DNA of 28,663 nucleotides from DATAEU01 sp046724395 (GCA_046724395.1 JBKOWM010000162.1:1-28663); one strand, 5' to 3'; counted from the first letter of the stretch, positions 14,004-21,774 are shown. Numbers and translations are program-made. Notes: generated by a model not told the origin, from the sequence alone.

Positions 14004-15750
14004 CGAACCCGACAACGCCTCGTCACGGGGGGGTTCGGGGGGGTCAAGTAGCGAGCGCGAAGGCGCGAGCGGTAGCCCCCCGGAAGAACGGGGCATCGCC
14101 CGCGTGGCTTTCCTCGGCGGTGTGGGCGAGGTCGGTCGGAACATGGCCGTCGTCGAACTGGACGGTCGCATGCTCGTCATCGACTGCGGGCTGTCCTTCC
14201 CACACGCAGAAATGCCCGGGATCGACCTCGTTCTGCCGGACTTCGAGTACGTTCGTCAGCGTGCGGACCGTCTCGAGGCAGTCGTCCTCACGCACGGCCA
14301 CGAGGACCACATCGGGGCGTTCCCGTATCTGCTGCGGGAGTTCGAGGGGCGCGTTCTTCCCGTCTACGGAACGCCGTTCACGCTCGCGCTGCTGACCGGA
14401 AAGCTCGAGGAACACGGAGTCCGCGAACGTGCGTCGTTCCGTCCTATTGCGCCGGGCAAAGCGGAACGCGTCGGGCCCTTCTCGATGCGGTTCATGCGCG
14501 TCACTCACTCCATCCCCGAGGGGGTCGCCCTCGCCATCGACACTTCCGTCGGCTCCATCCTCCATACGGGTGACTTCAAGATCGATCAGACGCCGCTCGA
14601 CGGCCGTCCGACCGACCTGCACGCGCTCGCCGAGGAGGCGGGCCGCGGCGTCCACCTTCTGCTCTCCGACTCGACCAACGCGGAGGAAGCTGGCTACACC
14701 GCCAGCGAGCGCAGTGTCGGGCCCGTCCTCGCGGATATCGTCGCGCGGGCGCCCCAGCTCGTCGTCGTCGCGTGTTTCTCGAGTCACATCCACCGGATCC
14801 AGCAGGTCGTCAACGCCGCCCGCGCGGCGGAGCGGGTCGTCGCGTTCCTCGGCCGCTCCATGCACCAGAGCGTCGACGCCGCCCGGCGCCTCGGACTGCT
14901 GAGCGTCCCGGAGGAGGACGTGGTGCTGATCGAGGACCTGGACCGGCTGGATCCGTCGCGCGTCGTCGTGATCTCGACGGGCTCTCAGGGCGAGCCGCTG
15001 TCCGCACTGTCGCTGATGGCGGCCGAGCAGCACAAGTGGGTGAAGCTTCGTGAGGGCGACACCGTGATCCTGTCGTCATCGCTGATCCCGGGAAACGAGC
15101 CCGCGATCCACCGGGTGATCGACGGCCTGTATCGCTCCGGCGCCGACGTCTACCACGTTCCGTCCGCTCCGGTGCACGCCTCCGGTCACGGCGCCCAGGA
15201 GGAGCTGCGGCTGATGCTGTCGCTCGTTCGGCCCCGGTGGTTCGTCCCGATCCACGGGGAACGCCGCCACCTCGCGCACCATGCGAAGCTCGCGACGGAG
15301 GTGGGCGTGCCGCCGGATCATGTCGTCGTCTGTGAGGACGGCGACCAGGTCGAGGTCGGCGAGAAGGTCGAGCTCATCGGGCGCGTCCCCGCGGGCATGA
15401 CGTTCGTCGATGGCCTCGGCATCGGCGACGTGGGCCAGGCCGTGCTCCGCGACCGGCGGAAGCTGTCCGCCGACGGTGTAGTCGTCGTCGTGCTCGCGAT
15501 CGACGCGCACCGCGGCGACCTCGTAGCGGGACCGTACGTGGCGAATCGGGGATTCGTCTTCGACGAGGCCGCCGGGGACATCCTTGAACAGGGCCGCGAC
15601 CGCGTCATGATTGCATTGCGGGAGTCGGCGACCGGTGAGGCCGTCGACCGTACCGTGCTCGAGCAGGCCGTCCGACGGACGCTCGGCCGGTACTTCTATG
15701 AGGTCACGCAGCGAAAGCCGGTGATCCTGCCGGTCATCCTGGAGGTGTAG
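13987..15750 (+). CDS. rnjA: Ribonuclease J
   Basis: RNase J is a metallo-beta-lactamase/beta-CASP RNase with endonuclease and 5' to 3' exonuclease activity, central to mRNA decay and rRNA maturation. The 587-residue product has GGVGEVGRNM, the metal motif THGHEDHIG (His103, His105, Asp107, His108), LHTGDFKID, DSTNAE and the beta-CASP segments VVACFSSHIHR and VHASGHG. PIHGERRHL and a C-terminal domain ending EVTQRKPVILPVILEV follow. The ATG at 13987 has GAGAAGG ten bases upstream, within dapA. The first 38 residues are Ser/Gly/Glu-rich and unconserved and include a dispersed repeat (14044-14080). GTG at 14104 is an alternative start that would place the repeat outside the protein. Confidence 0.95.
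   Translation: MPDSFDEPDNASSRGGSGGSSSEREGASGSPPEERGIARVAFLGGVGEVGRNMAVVELDGRMLVIDCGLSFPHAEMPGIDLVLPDFEYVRQRADRLEAVVLTHGHEDHIGAFPYLLREFEGRVLPVYGTPFTLALLTGKLEEHGVRERASFRPIAPGKAERVGPFSMRFMRVTHSIPEGVALAIDTSVGSILHTGDFKIDQTPLDGRPTDLHALAEEAGRGVHLLLSDSTNAEEAGYTASERSVGPVLADIVARAPQLVVVACFSSHIHRIQQVVNAARAAERVVAFLGRSMHQSVDAARRLGLLSVPEEDVVLIEDLDRLDPSRVVVISTGSQGEPLSALSLMAAEQHKWVKLREGDTVILSSSLIPGNEPAIHRVIDGLYRSGADVYHVPSAPVHASGHGAQEELRLMLSLVRPRWFVPIHGERRHLAHHAKLATEVGVPPDHVVVCEDGDQVEVGEKVELIGRVPAGMTFVDGLGIGDVGQAVLRDRRKLSADGVVVVVLAIDAHRGDLVAGPYVANRGFVFDEAAGDILEQGRDRVMIALRESATGEAVDRTVLEQAVRRTLGRYFYEVTQRKPVILPVILEV
14044..14080 (+). repeat. Dispersed GC-rich repeat, copy A
   Basis: This copy has TCAAG, then TAGCGAGCGCGAAG, GCGCGAGCGGTAGCC and a C-run. 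It differs from copy B at 18001 by two substitutions and one inserted base. It lies 40 bases after the dapA stop and within the first codons predicted for rnjA. The G-run before it (14034-14043) and the C-run at its end could pair as an outer stem. Confidence 0.75.
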
Positions 15751-17984
15751 TGGCGAGCAAGACCAAGCGGCGCACGCCCGCGAGCAAGCGTGCCGCTCCG
15801 CCGAAGCGCACGCCGGTTCGGGAGCATCTAGCGCCGTGGGCGCGCGACGCCGCCGGCATCGGGCTCGTTGTTTTCTCGCTGATCGGCGCGCTCGCGGTGT
15901 GGTTCGACGCGGCCGGCGTCGTGGGGCACGGCATCAACGTGGCTGTTCACGCCGTCGTGGGTGCGGCCGCGGTAGCTCTCCCGGTCATCGCGCTCTATTG
16001 GGGGGTCCTGCTCCTTCGCGACGCCGTGGACGAGCAGCGAGTGCGCATGTTCATCGGCTTCTTCATCGCGACCGTCGGGGGGCTCACACTCCTCTCGCTT
16101 CTGCGAGGCAACCCTAAGCCCATCGCCGGCTACGAGGCCGTCCGTGACGCGGCCGGCGTCGTCGGCGCCGTAGCGGCCTGGCCGCTGTCGGCTGCGCTGT
16201 CGGTCGTGGGATCCGCCATCGTCGGCGCCGGTCTTGGCGTGCTCGGCCTTCTGATCTTCTCCGGAACGCCGCTGTCCACGATATGGGCGTCGCTCTCGGA
16301 ACGGCGCTCGGCCCAGCGCTCACGGCTCGACGAGTCGTCGGACGACGAGGAGGCCGAGGTCGACGACGAACCGTTCGTGCCACGGCCTCGACCCGTCCGG
16401 ACGGACTCCATTGCGTCGTTTCCGATCGTGGACGTCCGCAACGACGTCGAGCCCGATGTCCTTCTCGACGAGGACTCCCCGGAGGCGGACACACCGGCGC
16501 CGACTACGACGAGGCCGACGCCGAGCGGCGTGTACGCGCTCCCACCCATCGACCTCCTCCGCACGGCTCCGTCGTCGGCCGGTAATTCGCTCGATCAGGA
16601 GCACACGATGGAGGCGCTCGAGCGGACGTTCCACACCTTCGGCGTGCCGGCGCACGTCGTGGCCGCGCACCGCGGTCCTACGGTCACGATGTACGAGGTC
16701 GAGGTCGAGGCCGGGACGAAAGTCAACAAGGTCCTGAACCTGGCCGAGGATATCGCCTACGCGCTCGCGACCCCCGACGTTCGCATCATCGCGCCGATCC
16801 CGGGCAAGTCGGCCATCGGCGTCGAGGTTCCGAACAAAGTTCGAGACTTCGTGATGCTTGGCGATGTCCTTCGCGCGGCGAGTAAGGACGACCGGCATCC
16901 GCTGTCCGTGGCGCTCGGGAAAGACGTGCATGGCCGCGCGCAGATGGTGAACCTCACCAAGATGCCGCACCTGCTGATCGCCGGCGCGACGGGCGCCGGG
17001 AAGTCGAGTCTGATCAACGGCTTCATTACGAGTGTGCTGATGCGGTCGACGCCGGATGAGGTCAAGCTCGTCCTGGTCGACCCCAAGCGCGTGGAGCTCT
17101 CCCACTTCGCGGACCTTCCACACCTGCTCTCACCGGTGATCGTCCACCCCAAGCGCGCCGCGGAGGCGCTCGGATGGGTCGTTCGTGAGATGGAACACCG
17201 GTACGAGCTCCTGGCGACGGTCGGCGTTCGCGACATCGACGGCTATCGCGCTGGCTTGACCGAGGGGACGCTGCGCATTCCGCCGGGGAGGGAGGAGGCG
17301 TTCGCGGATCTGCCGTACATCCTCGTTGTAATCGACGAGCTCGCCGACCTCATGATGGTCGCGCCGCGCGACGTCGAGGACGCCATCTGCCGGATCGCCC
17401 AGATGGCCCGCGCCGTCGGCATCCACCTAGTCGTCGCGACGCAGCGCCCGAGCGTCGACGTCGTGACCGGCCTGATCAAGGCCAACATCCCCAGCCGCAT
17501 CGCGCTCATGACGTCGAGCCAGGCGGACTCGCGAGTGATCCTGGATATGAACGGCGCCGAGAAGCTCGTGGGCCACGGCGACATGCTGTTCGCGCCGTCG
17601 TCCGCGTCGAAACCGGCGCGGCTACAGGGCGCTTGGGTGACCGAGAAGGAGATCGAAGGCGTCTCCGAGTGGATCCGCGCGCAGCGCGAAGCCGCGTACG
17701 AGGCCCACGTCGAAGGGCTCGGCCGTCCGCCCATCGAGGGCGAGGACGACTCGGGCCTCGGAGGCGACGACGACCTGCTCGAGCAGGCCGCGGACCTCGT
17801 CATCCGCTCGCAGCTGGGGTCGACGTCCATGCTCCAGCGAAAGCTGAAGGTGGGGTTCGCTCGCGCCGGACGTCTGATGGACCTGTTGGAGGAGCGCGGG
17901 ATCGTTGGGCCGTCGCAGGGCTCGAAGGCGCGGGACGTGCTTGTCACGCCGGACGAGTGGACAGAGTCCCGCGCCGGCACGTGA
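15750..17984 (+). CDS. ftsK: DNA translocase FtsK/SpoIIIE
   Basis: FtsK pumps DNA through the division septum during chromosome segregation. The 744-residue product has a basic N-terminus, about four hydrophobic membrane segments (roughly residues 33-175), an acidic Asp/Glu-rich linker (about 190-260), then the alpha, beta and gamma domains. Walker A GATGAGKSS spans 412-420, the second motif is LVDPKRVEL, and Walker B is ILVVIDELADL. The gamma winged helix near the C-terminus (SMLQRKLKVGFARAGRLMD) is the DNA-orienting module. The GTG start overlaps the rnjA stop by one base, and GGAGG at 15741 serves as ribosome-binding site. The linker is shorter than in Escherichia coli FtsK, as is normal for SpoIIIE-like proteins. 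Confidence 0.96.
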   Translation: MASKTKRRTPASKRAAPPKRTPVREHLAPWARDAAGIGLVVFSLIGALAVWFDAAGVVGHGINVAVHAVVGAAAVALPVIALYWGVLLLRDAVDEQRVRMFIGFFIATVGGLTLLSLLRGNPKPIAGYEAVRDAAGVVGAVAAWPLSAALSVVGSAIVGAGLGVLGLLIFSGTPLSTIWASLSERRSAQRSRLDESSDDEEAEVDDEPFVPRPRPVRTDSIASFPIVDVRNDVEPDVLLDEDSPEADTPAPTTTRPTPSGVYALPPIDLLRTAPSSAGNSLDQEHTMEALERTFHTFGVPAHVVAAHRGPTVTMYEVEVEAGTKVNKVLNLAEDIAYALATPDVRIIAPIPGKSAIGVEVPNKVRDFVMLGDVLRAASKDDRHPLSVALGKDVHGRAQMVNLTKMPHLLIAGATGAGKSSLINGFITSVLMRSTPDEVKLVLVDPKRVELSHFADLPHLLSPVIVHPKRAAEALGWVVREMEHRYELLATVGVRDIDGYRAGLTEGTLRIPPGREEAFADLPYILVVIDELADLMMVAPRDVEDAICRIAQMARAVGIHLVVATQRPSVDVVTGLIKANIPSRIALMTSSQADSRVILDMNGAEKLVGHGDMLFAPSSASKPARLQGAWVTEKEIEGVSEWIRAQREAAYEAHVEGLGRPPIEGEDDSGLGGDDDLLEQAADLVIRSQLGSTSMLQRKLKVGFARAGRLMDLLEERGIVGPSQGSKARDVLVTPDEWTESRAGT

Positions 17985-18000
17985 GCCCGCCGGGTGGGGC

Positions 18001-18036
18001 TCAAGAAGCGAGCGCGAAGCGCGAGCGGTAGCCTCC
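18001..18036 (+). repeat. Dispersed GC-rich repeat, copy B
   Basis: TCAAG, AAGCGAGCGCGAA, GCGCGAGCGGTAGCC and TCC follow each other here, 16 bases after the ftsK stop. This is the only copy fully outside a predicted gene. GGGGCT just before it can pair with AGCCTC at its end (one wobble), and GCGC-GAA-GCGC inside forms a small hairpin, so the element may be structured as RNA. The upstream flank (GCCCGCCGG) is also found beside copy C, so the repeat may be longer than the core given. Confidence 0.75.
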
Positions 18037-18042
18037 GTGCAG

Positions 18043-18426
18043 CTACAAGACGGCGAGGAGCTCGTTCACGAGAAGAAGGCTTCCCGCCGAACGCTCCTCG
18101 TCGACGACAACGCTCGACGTCCACGGCTCGGTCGCCCAGTACTCGTAGATCGTCGACGGCGTGAACCCGCGCGCCAGCGCGCCACGGTACCCACGGGCCA
18201 TCTCGCCGCCCCGCTCGATCGCCCAGGGATGCACCAGGAAACCGCCCCTCACGCCGTCGCTCGACAACCAGACCGCGCCGATCGGACCCCACGGCCCGTC
18301 GTCCTGCCGTCCGGAGACCACCAGGTAGCGGACGCGGGGCTCCGTCCTCAGATCGGACGTCGACGGCGTATCGATCGACTCGAAAGGCGATCGCGGCGGT
18401 GGATAGGTTCTCGTTCCCGATCGCAT
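18043..18426 (-). CDS. Hypothetical protein
   Basis: I do not recognise this family. The 127-residue product is predicted soluble, with no signal peptide or membrane helix. It contains VRYLVVSGRQDDGPWGPIGAVWLSS, an aromatic-rich middle (HPWAIERGG, YEYWATEPW) and a hydrophobic C-terminal end. The ATG at 18424-18426 is chosen because GGAGG lies four bases before it on the reverse strand; an in-frame TTG further up at 18450 has no support. It follows ppa on the same strand, behind a likely terminator, and converges on ftsK with the repeat copy between. Codon bias resembles the neighbours, which supports a real gene. Confidence 0.6.
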   Translation of the reverse strand: MRSGTRTYPPPRSPFESIDTPSTSDLRTEPRVRYLVVSGRQDDGPWGPIGAVWLSSDGVRGGFLVHPWAIERGGEMARGYRGALARGFTPSTIYEYWATEPWTSSVVVDEERSAGSLLLVNELLAVL

Positions 18427-18448
18427 CGGACCTCCGGCCGGATCCGCC

Positions 18449-18476
18449 AAACGTAATCGCCCGTGGATGGCGGGCG
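18449..18476 (-). terminator. Possible intrinsic terminator of ppa
   Basis: Reading the reverse strand after the ppa stop, CGCCCG and CGGGCG form a perfect six-base-pair stem (18458-18476) with a seven-base loop. ATTACGTTT follows directly. The tail is only moderately T-rich, so termination may be partial and allow read-through into the hypothetical gene. Confidence 0.42.
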
Positions 18477-18500
18477 CATCGGGCGCACGGACTAGGACCT

Positions 18501-19004
18501 TCAGCTCCCGGCGCTGGTCGCTGCCCGGCGTGCCTCGTCGATCACCGCGAGCGCCTCGTCCCGAGGCCCAAACCCCTGCGTCGAAACGACCTTGTTCTCC
18601 AGCACCTTGTAGACCGCGAAGAAGTGTTCGATCTCGCGCAGGAGGTTCTCGTTCAGCTCCGTCAGGTCGTGGATGCGTGACCAGGTGGGGTCTCGGAGCG
18701 GGACGCAGAGGATCTTCTCGTCCGTCCCCTTCTCGTCACGCATCCGGAACAAGCCGATCGGCCGGGCGTGGATGCGGCAGCCGGGGAACGTCGGCTCCCC
18801 GACGAACACGAGAGCGTCGAGGGCGTCGCCGTCGCCTCCCAGCGTCCCTTCGATGAATCCGTAATCCGCCGGGTACTGCATCGATGTAAACAAGAGGCGG
18901 TCGAGCACGATGTGCCCGGTCGCCGGGTCGTACTCGTACTTGTTCCTCGAGCCCGTCGGGATCTCGACGAACACCGTGACGAGATCGGGCTCGGGTTCCG
19001 TCAC
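18501..19004 (-). CDS. ppa: Inorganic pyrophosphatase, family I
   Basis: This soluble enzyme hydrolyses pyrophosphate and so drives biosynthetic reactions. The 167-residue product shows EIPTGSRNKYEYD, the YPADYGFIEGTLGGDGDALD metal-binding region, RPIGLFRM and KILCVPLRDP. HFFAVYKVLE near the end completes the family features, and the wording is close to actinobacterial Ppa. The family signature normally reads DxDPxD; here residues 58-63 are DGDALD, so the aspartates remain but the proline is replaced by alanine. The start is GTG at 19002-19004, with TACACT six bases upstream and no Shine-Dalgarno sequence, which suggests a leaderless mRNA. It is divergent from the RodZ-like gene. Confidence 0.96.
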   Translation of the reverse strand: MTEPEPDLVTVFVEIPTGSRNKYEYDPATGHIVLDRLLFTSMQYPADYGFIEGTLGGDGDALDALVFVGEPTFPGCRIHARPIGLFRMRDEKGTDEKILCVPLRDPTWSRIHDLTELNENLLREIEHFFAVYKVLENKVVSTQGFGPRDEALAVIDEARRAATSAGS

Positions 19005-19010
19005 GTCCGG

Positions 19011-19016
19011 AGTGTA
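19011..19016 (-). promoter_or_regulatory. Candidate leaderless -10 element of ppa
   Basis: On the reverse strand TACACT ends exactly six bases before the GTG start of ppa, the same layout as at pduO. No -35 match or Shine-Dalgarno sequence is seen. The divergent TAGGAT of the RodZ-like gene lies only 17 bases away. Confidence 0.48.
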
Positions 19017-19032
19017 TCGGTGCCGCTAGGGG

Positions 19033-19038
19033 TAGGAT
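19033..19038 (+). promoter_or_regulatory. Candidate -10 element of the RodZ-like gene
   Basis: TAGGAT fits TAnnnT and would start transcription near 19045, leaving a leader of about 28 bases with GGAGG at 19064-19068 before the GTG at 19073. It overlaps the region needed for the divergent ppa promoter. Confidence 0.4.
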
Positions 19039-19072
19039 GCCCGGGACCCCGGGACCGCACGATGGAGGTTGC

Positions 19073-19792
19073 GTGCAGCGTTCGACGATCGGGGTGGGCC
19101 CGGCGCTCCGCAAGGCCAGACAGGCGCGCGGCGTCTCGATCGGCGAGGCGAGCCGGGACACCAGGATCCGACAGGAGTTCATCCAGGCGCTCGAGGCGGA
19201 GGACTTCGACAAGCTCCTCGGCGAGGTGTACGTGCGGGGATGCCTGAGGTCGTACTCGACCTACCTGGGGCTTCCCGCGGACCGGGTCCTGTCGCGGTAC
19301 GCGCAGCGCGCCGGCGGCGCCACCGGTGTCCCCGCGGGTCGGCCGCTACCGAACGAGGCCGTCGTCGGGGCGCCGAGACGCAGGGACAGTTACCGCCTCG
19401 TCGCCATGATCGCTGCGACGCTCGTCATCGTCGCGGCGGCGTTCGGCGTCCTGTCGACGCGGGCGTCGGCGCCTCCACCGGCGTCTTCGGTTGACGACGA
19501 ATCGCTGGGTGAGGCCGTCGGGCCGGGCATCTCATTGGCTGTGTCGACACAGGACGAGCCCGTCGATGTGGCCGTGCGGGCCGACTCCGCCGAGCCGGTC
19601 AAGTTCACCCTGTTGCCTGGCGAGAGCCGCGCGTTCGTCGCGGACGTCTCGATCACGATCCGCCTTTCCAGAGGCGCCACCGCCAACGTGGTCATTTCCG
19701 GCCGCGACCTCGGAACGCCGGGGTCGTCGTCGCGTCCGTGGAAGCGGACGTTCAGCTACCCAGCCGCGAGCACGGCGACGCCGGGCGTCTGA
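19073..19792 (+). CDS. RodZ-like HTH membrane protein
   Basis: The architecture is that of RodZ-family proteins: a cytoplasmic helix-turn-helix of the HTH_25 type (about residues 8-78), a basic juxtamembrane segment (PRRRDSYR), one membrane helix (about 107-128) and an outside DUF4115-like domain (about 140-215). The HTH shows LRKARQARGVSIGEASRDTR and the usual YVRGCLRSYSTYLGL. In rod-shaped bacteria RodZ links MreB to the cell-wall machinery; no mreB is in this window, so the role here is open. GTG at 19073 has GGAGG four bases upstream. An in-frame ATG at 19037 lies within the predicted -10 box and is unlikely to be used. The product is 239 residues. Confidence 0.82.
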   Translation: MQRSTIGVGPALRKARQARGVSIGEASRDTRIRQEFIQALEAEDFDKLLGEVYVRGCLRSYSTYLGLPADRVLSRYAQRAGGATGVPAGRPLPNEAVVGAPRRRDSYRLVAMIAATLVIVAAAFGVLSTRASAPPPASSVDDESLGEAVGPGISLAVSTQDEPVDVAVRADSAEPVKFTLLPGESRAFVADVSITIRLSRGATANVVISGRDLGTPGSSSRPWKRTFSYPAASTATPGV

Positions 19793-19795
19793 TCG

Positions 19796-21058
19796 GTGCG
19801 GGCGGAGATCGTCGCCGTCGGTACGGAGCTTCTGCTCGGGCAGATCGCGAACACCAATGCCCAGTGGATCTCGGAGCTCCTCGCGAAGATCGGCGTCGAC
19901 GTGCTCTACCACGGGGTCGTCGGAGACAACCACGAACGGATCGTCGAGACGCTGCGGATTGCGGCCGCGCGATCGGACGCCGTCATCGTGACGGGGGGCC
20001 TCGGTCCGACGCAGGACGACATCACGCGTGAGGCCGTCGCTGAAGTCCTCGGTGCGGAGCTGGTGCGCCATCCCGAGATCGAGTTGGCCCTTCGTCGGCG
20101 TTTCGAGGCGATGGGGCGGGACATGCCATCGTCGAATCTGCGGCAGGCGGATGCCCCGCGCGCCGCCGAGATCATCGAGAACGAGCGTGGGAGCGCACCG
20201 GGGCTCATCGTGCAGGCGGGGCGAGCGATCGTCTTCGCGCTCCCCGGCGTTCCCGCCGAGATGCGCCAAATGATGCGTGCGGCCGTTGTCCCTCGTCTCC
20301 AGGCAGCCACGGGTCCGGCCGGCATCGAATCGAAGCAGCTCCGATGCGTCGGCATGGCGGAGTCCAGGATCGCCGAGCTTCTCGACGACCTGTTCCACCG
20401 CTCGACGAATCCGACGGTCGCGTACCTCGCCGGCGGGGGAGAGGTTCGCGTCAGGGTGACGGCGAAAGCCGCCACCCTGCGAGACGCCGACGAACTGATC
20501 CGGCCGGTCCTCGACGAGATCGTGCATCGGCTCGGCGATGTCGTCTACTCAACCGCGGACGAGGACCTCGAGGAAGTGGTCGGCCGCGAAATGAAGGCAG
20601 CTCGGCGCACACTCGCCTGCGCCGAGTCGTTGACCGGCGGCGGGCTGGCCAAGCGATTGACCGACGCGCCGGGTTCGTCCTCGTACTTCAAGGGCTCCGC
20701 CGTCGTCTACACCCCCGACGCGAAGAAGTCCCTCCTCGGCGTCTCCGCCGAGACCATTCGGCGAGACGGAGTGGTAAGCGAGGCGACCGCTCGAGAGATG
20801 GCCTCCGGGGCGCGACGCGCATTCGACGCCGACGTCGCCGTTTCGCTAACCGGCTCGGCGGGACCCGACCCGCATGATGGAGCACCGCCCGGCGTCGTGT
20901 GGTTGGCCATCGACGCTAACGACCTGGCCCACGCCCGTCTGCTCCGTGCGCCCGGCGATCGGGCGACGGTGCTGCGCTGGTCGGAGCAGGCGGCGCTCGA
21001 TCTGGTTCGCCGCTACCTCGGAGGTCTGTCGCTCCCGTCGGGGCCTAGCCTGATCTGA
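19796..21058 (+). CDS. cinA: CinA, competence/damage-inducible protein A
   Basis: CinA joins an N-terminal COG1058 domain, shown in some bacteria to hydrolyse ADP-ribose, to a C-terminal nicotinamide-nucleotide amidase. Together they recycle pyridine-nucleotide breakdown products. The 420-residue product opens RAEIVAVGTELLLGQIANTN, with TGGLGPTQDD and ALPGVPAEM. The amidase has AESLTGGGL with the probable nucleophile Ser278, then SSSYFKGSAVVYT and SLTGSAGPD. Many CinA proteins have Cys where this one has Leu in AES-x-TGG. The GTG start lies three bases after the stop of the upstream gene. cinA before recA is a recurring Gram-positive arrangement, here separated only by thpR. Confidence 0.94.
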   Translation: MRAEIVAVGTELLLGQIANTNAQWISELLAKIGVDVLYHGVVGDNHERIVETLRIAAARSDAVIVTGGLGPTQDDITREAVAEVLGAELVRHPEIELALRRRFEAMGRDMPSSNLRQADAPRAAEIIENERGSAPGLIVQAGRAIVFALPGVPAEMRQMMRAAVVPRLQAATGPAGIESKQLRCVGMAESRIAELLDDLFHRSTNPTVAYLAGGGEVRVRVTAKAATLRDADELIRPVLDEIVHRLGDVVYSTADEDLEEVVGREMKAARRTLACAESLTGGGLAKRLTDAPGSSSYFKGSAVVYTPDAKKSLLGVSAETIRRDGVVSEATAREMASGARRAFDADVAVSLTGSAGPDPHDGAPPGVVWLAIDANDLAHARLLRAPGDRATVLRWSEQAALDLVRRYLGGLSLPSGPSLI

Positions 21059-21636
21059 TGGCGAGGGACCGCGCCCCTCCTGAGCGCGCGCGTGCGCTGC
21101 GGCTGTTCATCGCGCTCGAGATCCCGGAACCCATCCGGGAGCTCGTTGAGGCCGCCGTTGCGGACCTGCGGGAACGGCATCCTCGTGCGAGGTGGGTCCC
21201 GAGGCAGAACCAGCACGTGACGGTCAAGTTCCTCGGCGCCACCTGGCCGCGCCTGGTCGACTGGGTGACCGAGGCGATCCAGGACGTCGCTCTCGCGAGC
21301 CCGCCGTTTCGCACCCGCGTCGGCGGTCTCGGCGCGTTCCCGAACGAGCGGCGTGCCCGGGTGCTGTGGGCCGGGCTCGACGACCCGATGGGGGTGCTCA
21401 CTCAGATCGCGGCGGCCCTCGACGCGGCGCTCGAGCGCGAGTTCACCCCCGAGAAGCGCGCGTTCACGCCGCACCTCACGGTCGCGCGTTTCGATCCGCC
21501 GACGACGATCGGCGACATCCCGACGCCCGTGCGATCCGACGAGTTCGCGGTCGATCGCCTCATCCTGTTCCGCAGCCAGCTGCGGAGACCCGCCCCGGTG
21601 TACGAGCCGGTCGCGACGTTCGCGCTCGGTGGTTGA
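21058..21636 (+). CDS. thpR: RNA 2',3'-cyclic phosphodiesterase (2'-5' RNA ligase family)
   Basis: A two-histidine (2H) phosphoesterase. The family opens 2',3'-cyclic phosphates on RNA and can reversibly join 2'-5' linked RNA in vitro. Both catalytic motifs are present: HVTV at residue 53 and HLTV at residue 139, about 86 residues apart as expected. LRLFIALEIPEPIRE at the N-terminus is typical. The product is 192 residues. The ATG overlaps the cinA stop (TGATG), so translation is coupled. It ends four bases before the palindromic SOS operator of recA. Between cinA and recA the gene may share in DNA or RNA repair, but that is inference from position. Confidence 0.9.
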   Translation: MARDRAPPERARALRLFIALEIPEPIRELVEAAVADLRERHPRARWVPRQNQHVTVKFLGATWPRLVDWVTEAIQDVALASPPFRTRVGGLGAFPNERRARVLWAGLDDPMGVLTQIAAALDAALEREFTPEKRAFTPHLTVARFDPPTTIGDIPTPVRSDEFAVDRLILFRSQLRRPAPVYEPVATFALGG

Positions 21637-21639
21637 AAT

Positions 21640-21653
21640 CGAACACGTGTTCG
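21640..21653 (+). promoter_or_regulatory. SOS box (LexA operator) upstream of recA
   Basis: CGAACACGTGTTCG is a perfect 14-base palindrome and matches the Gram-positive LexA consensus CGAACRNRYGTTYG at every position. It lies 185 bases before the recA start and 47 bases before the predicted -35 box. LexA-controlled induction of recA-recX by DNA damage is therefore expected. lexA itself is not in the window. Confidence 0.8.
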
Positions 21654-21699
21654 GGTACCGTCCCCAATGCGCGAGCGATAAGTCCCCAAAAACACAGGG

Positions 21700-21728
21700 T
21701 TGCAAGAACGTAACTACACCGCTGTAAT
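21700..21728 (+). promoter_or_regulatory. Predicted recA promoter
   Basis: TTGCAA (21700-21705) and TGTAAT (21723-21728) are spaced by 17 bases and match the sigma-70 consensus at four and five of six positions. A transcript starting near 21735 would have a leader of about 90 bases that includes the hairpin at 21775-21804. Confidence 0.5.
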
Positions 21729-21774
21729 GGTGTCGTCGGGACGTCGGCCTGGTGTCAGACCCCCGCACTAGCGT

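Noticed and set aside
14034..14043. G-runs at the start of rnjA as a sequencing error causing a frameshift
   Set aside because: The frame downstream is intact and the upstream ATG and ribosome-binding site are in the same frame, so no frameshift needs to be assumed, though read support for these runs would be useful.
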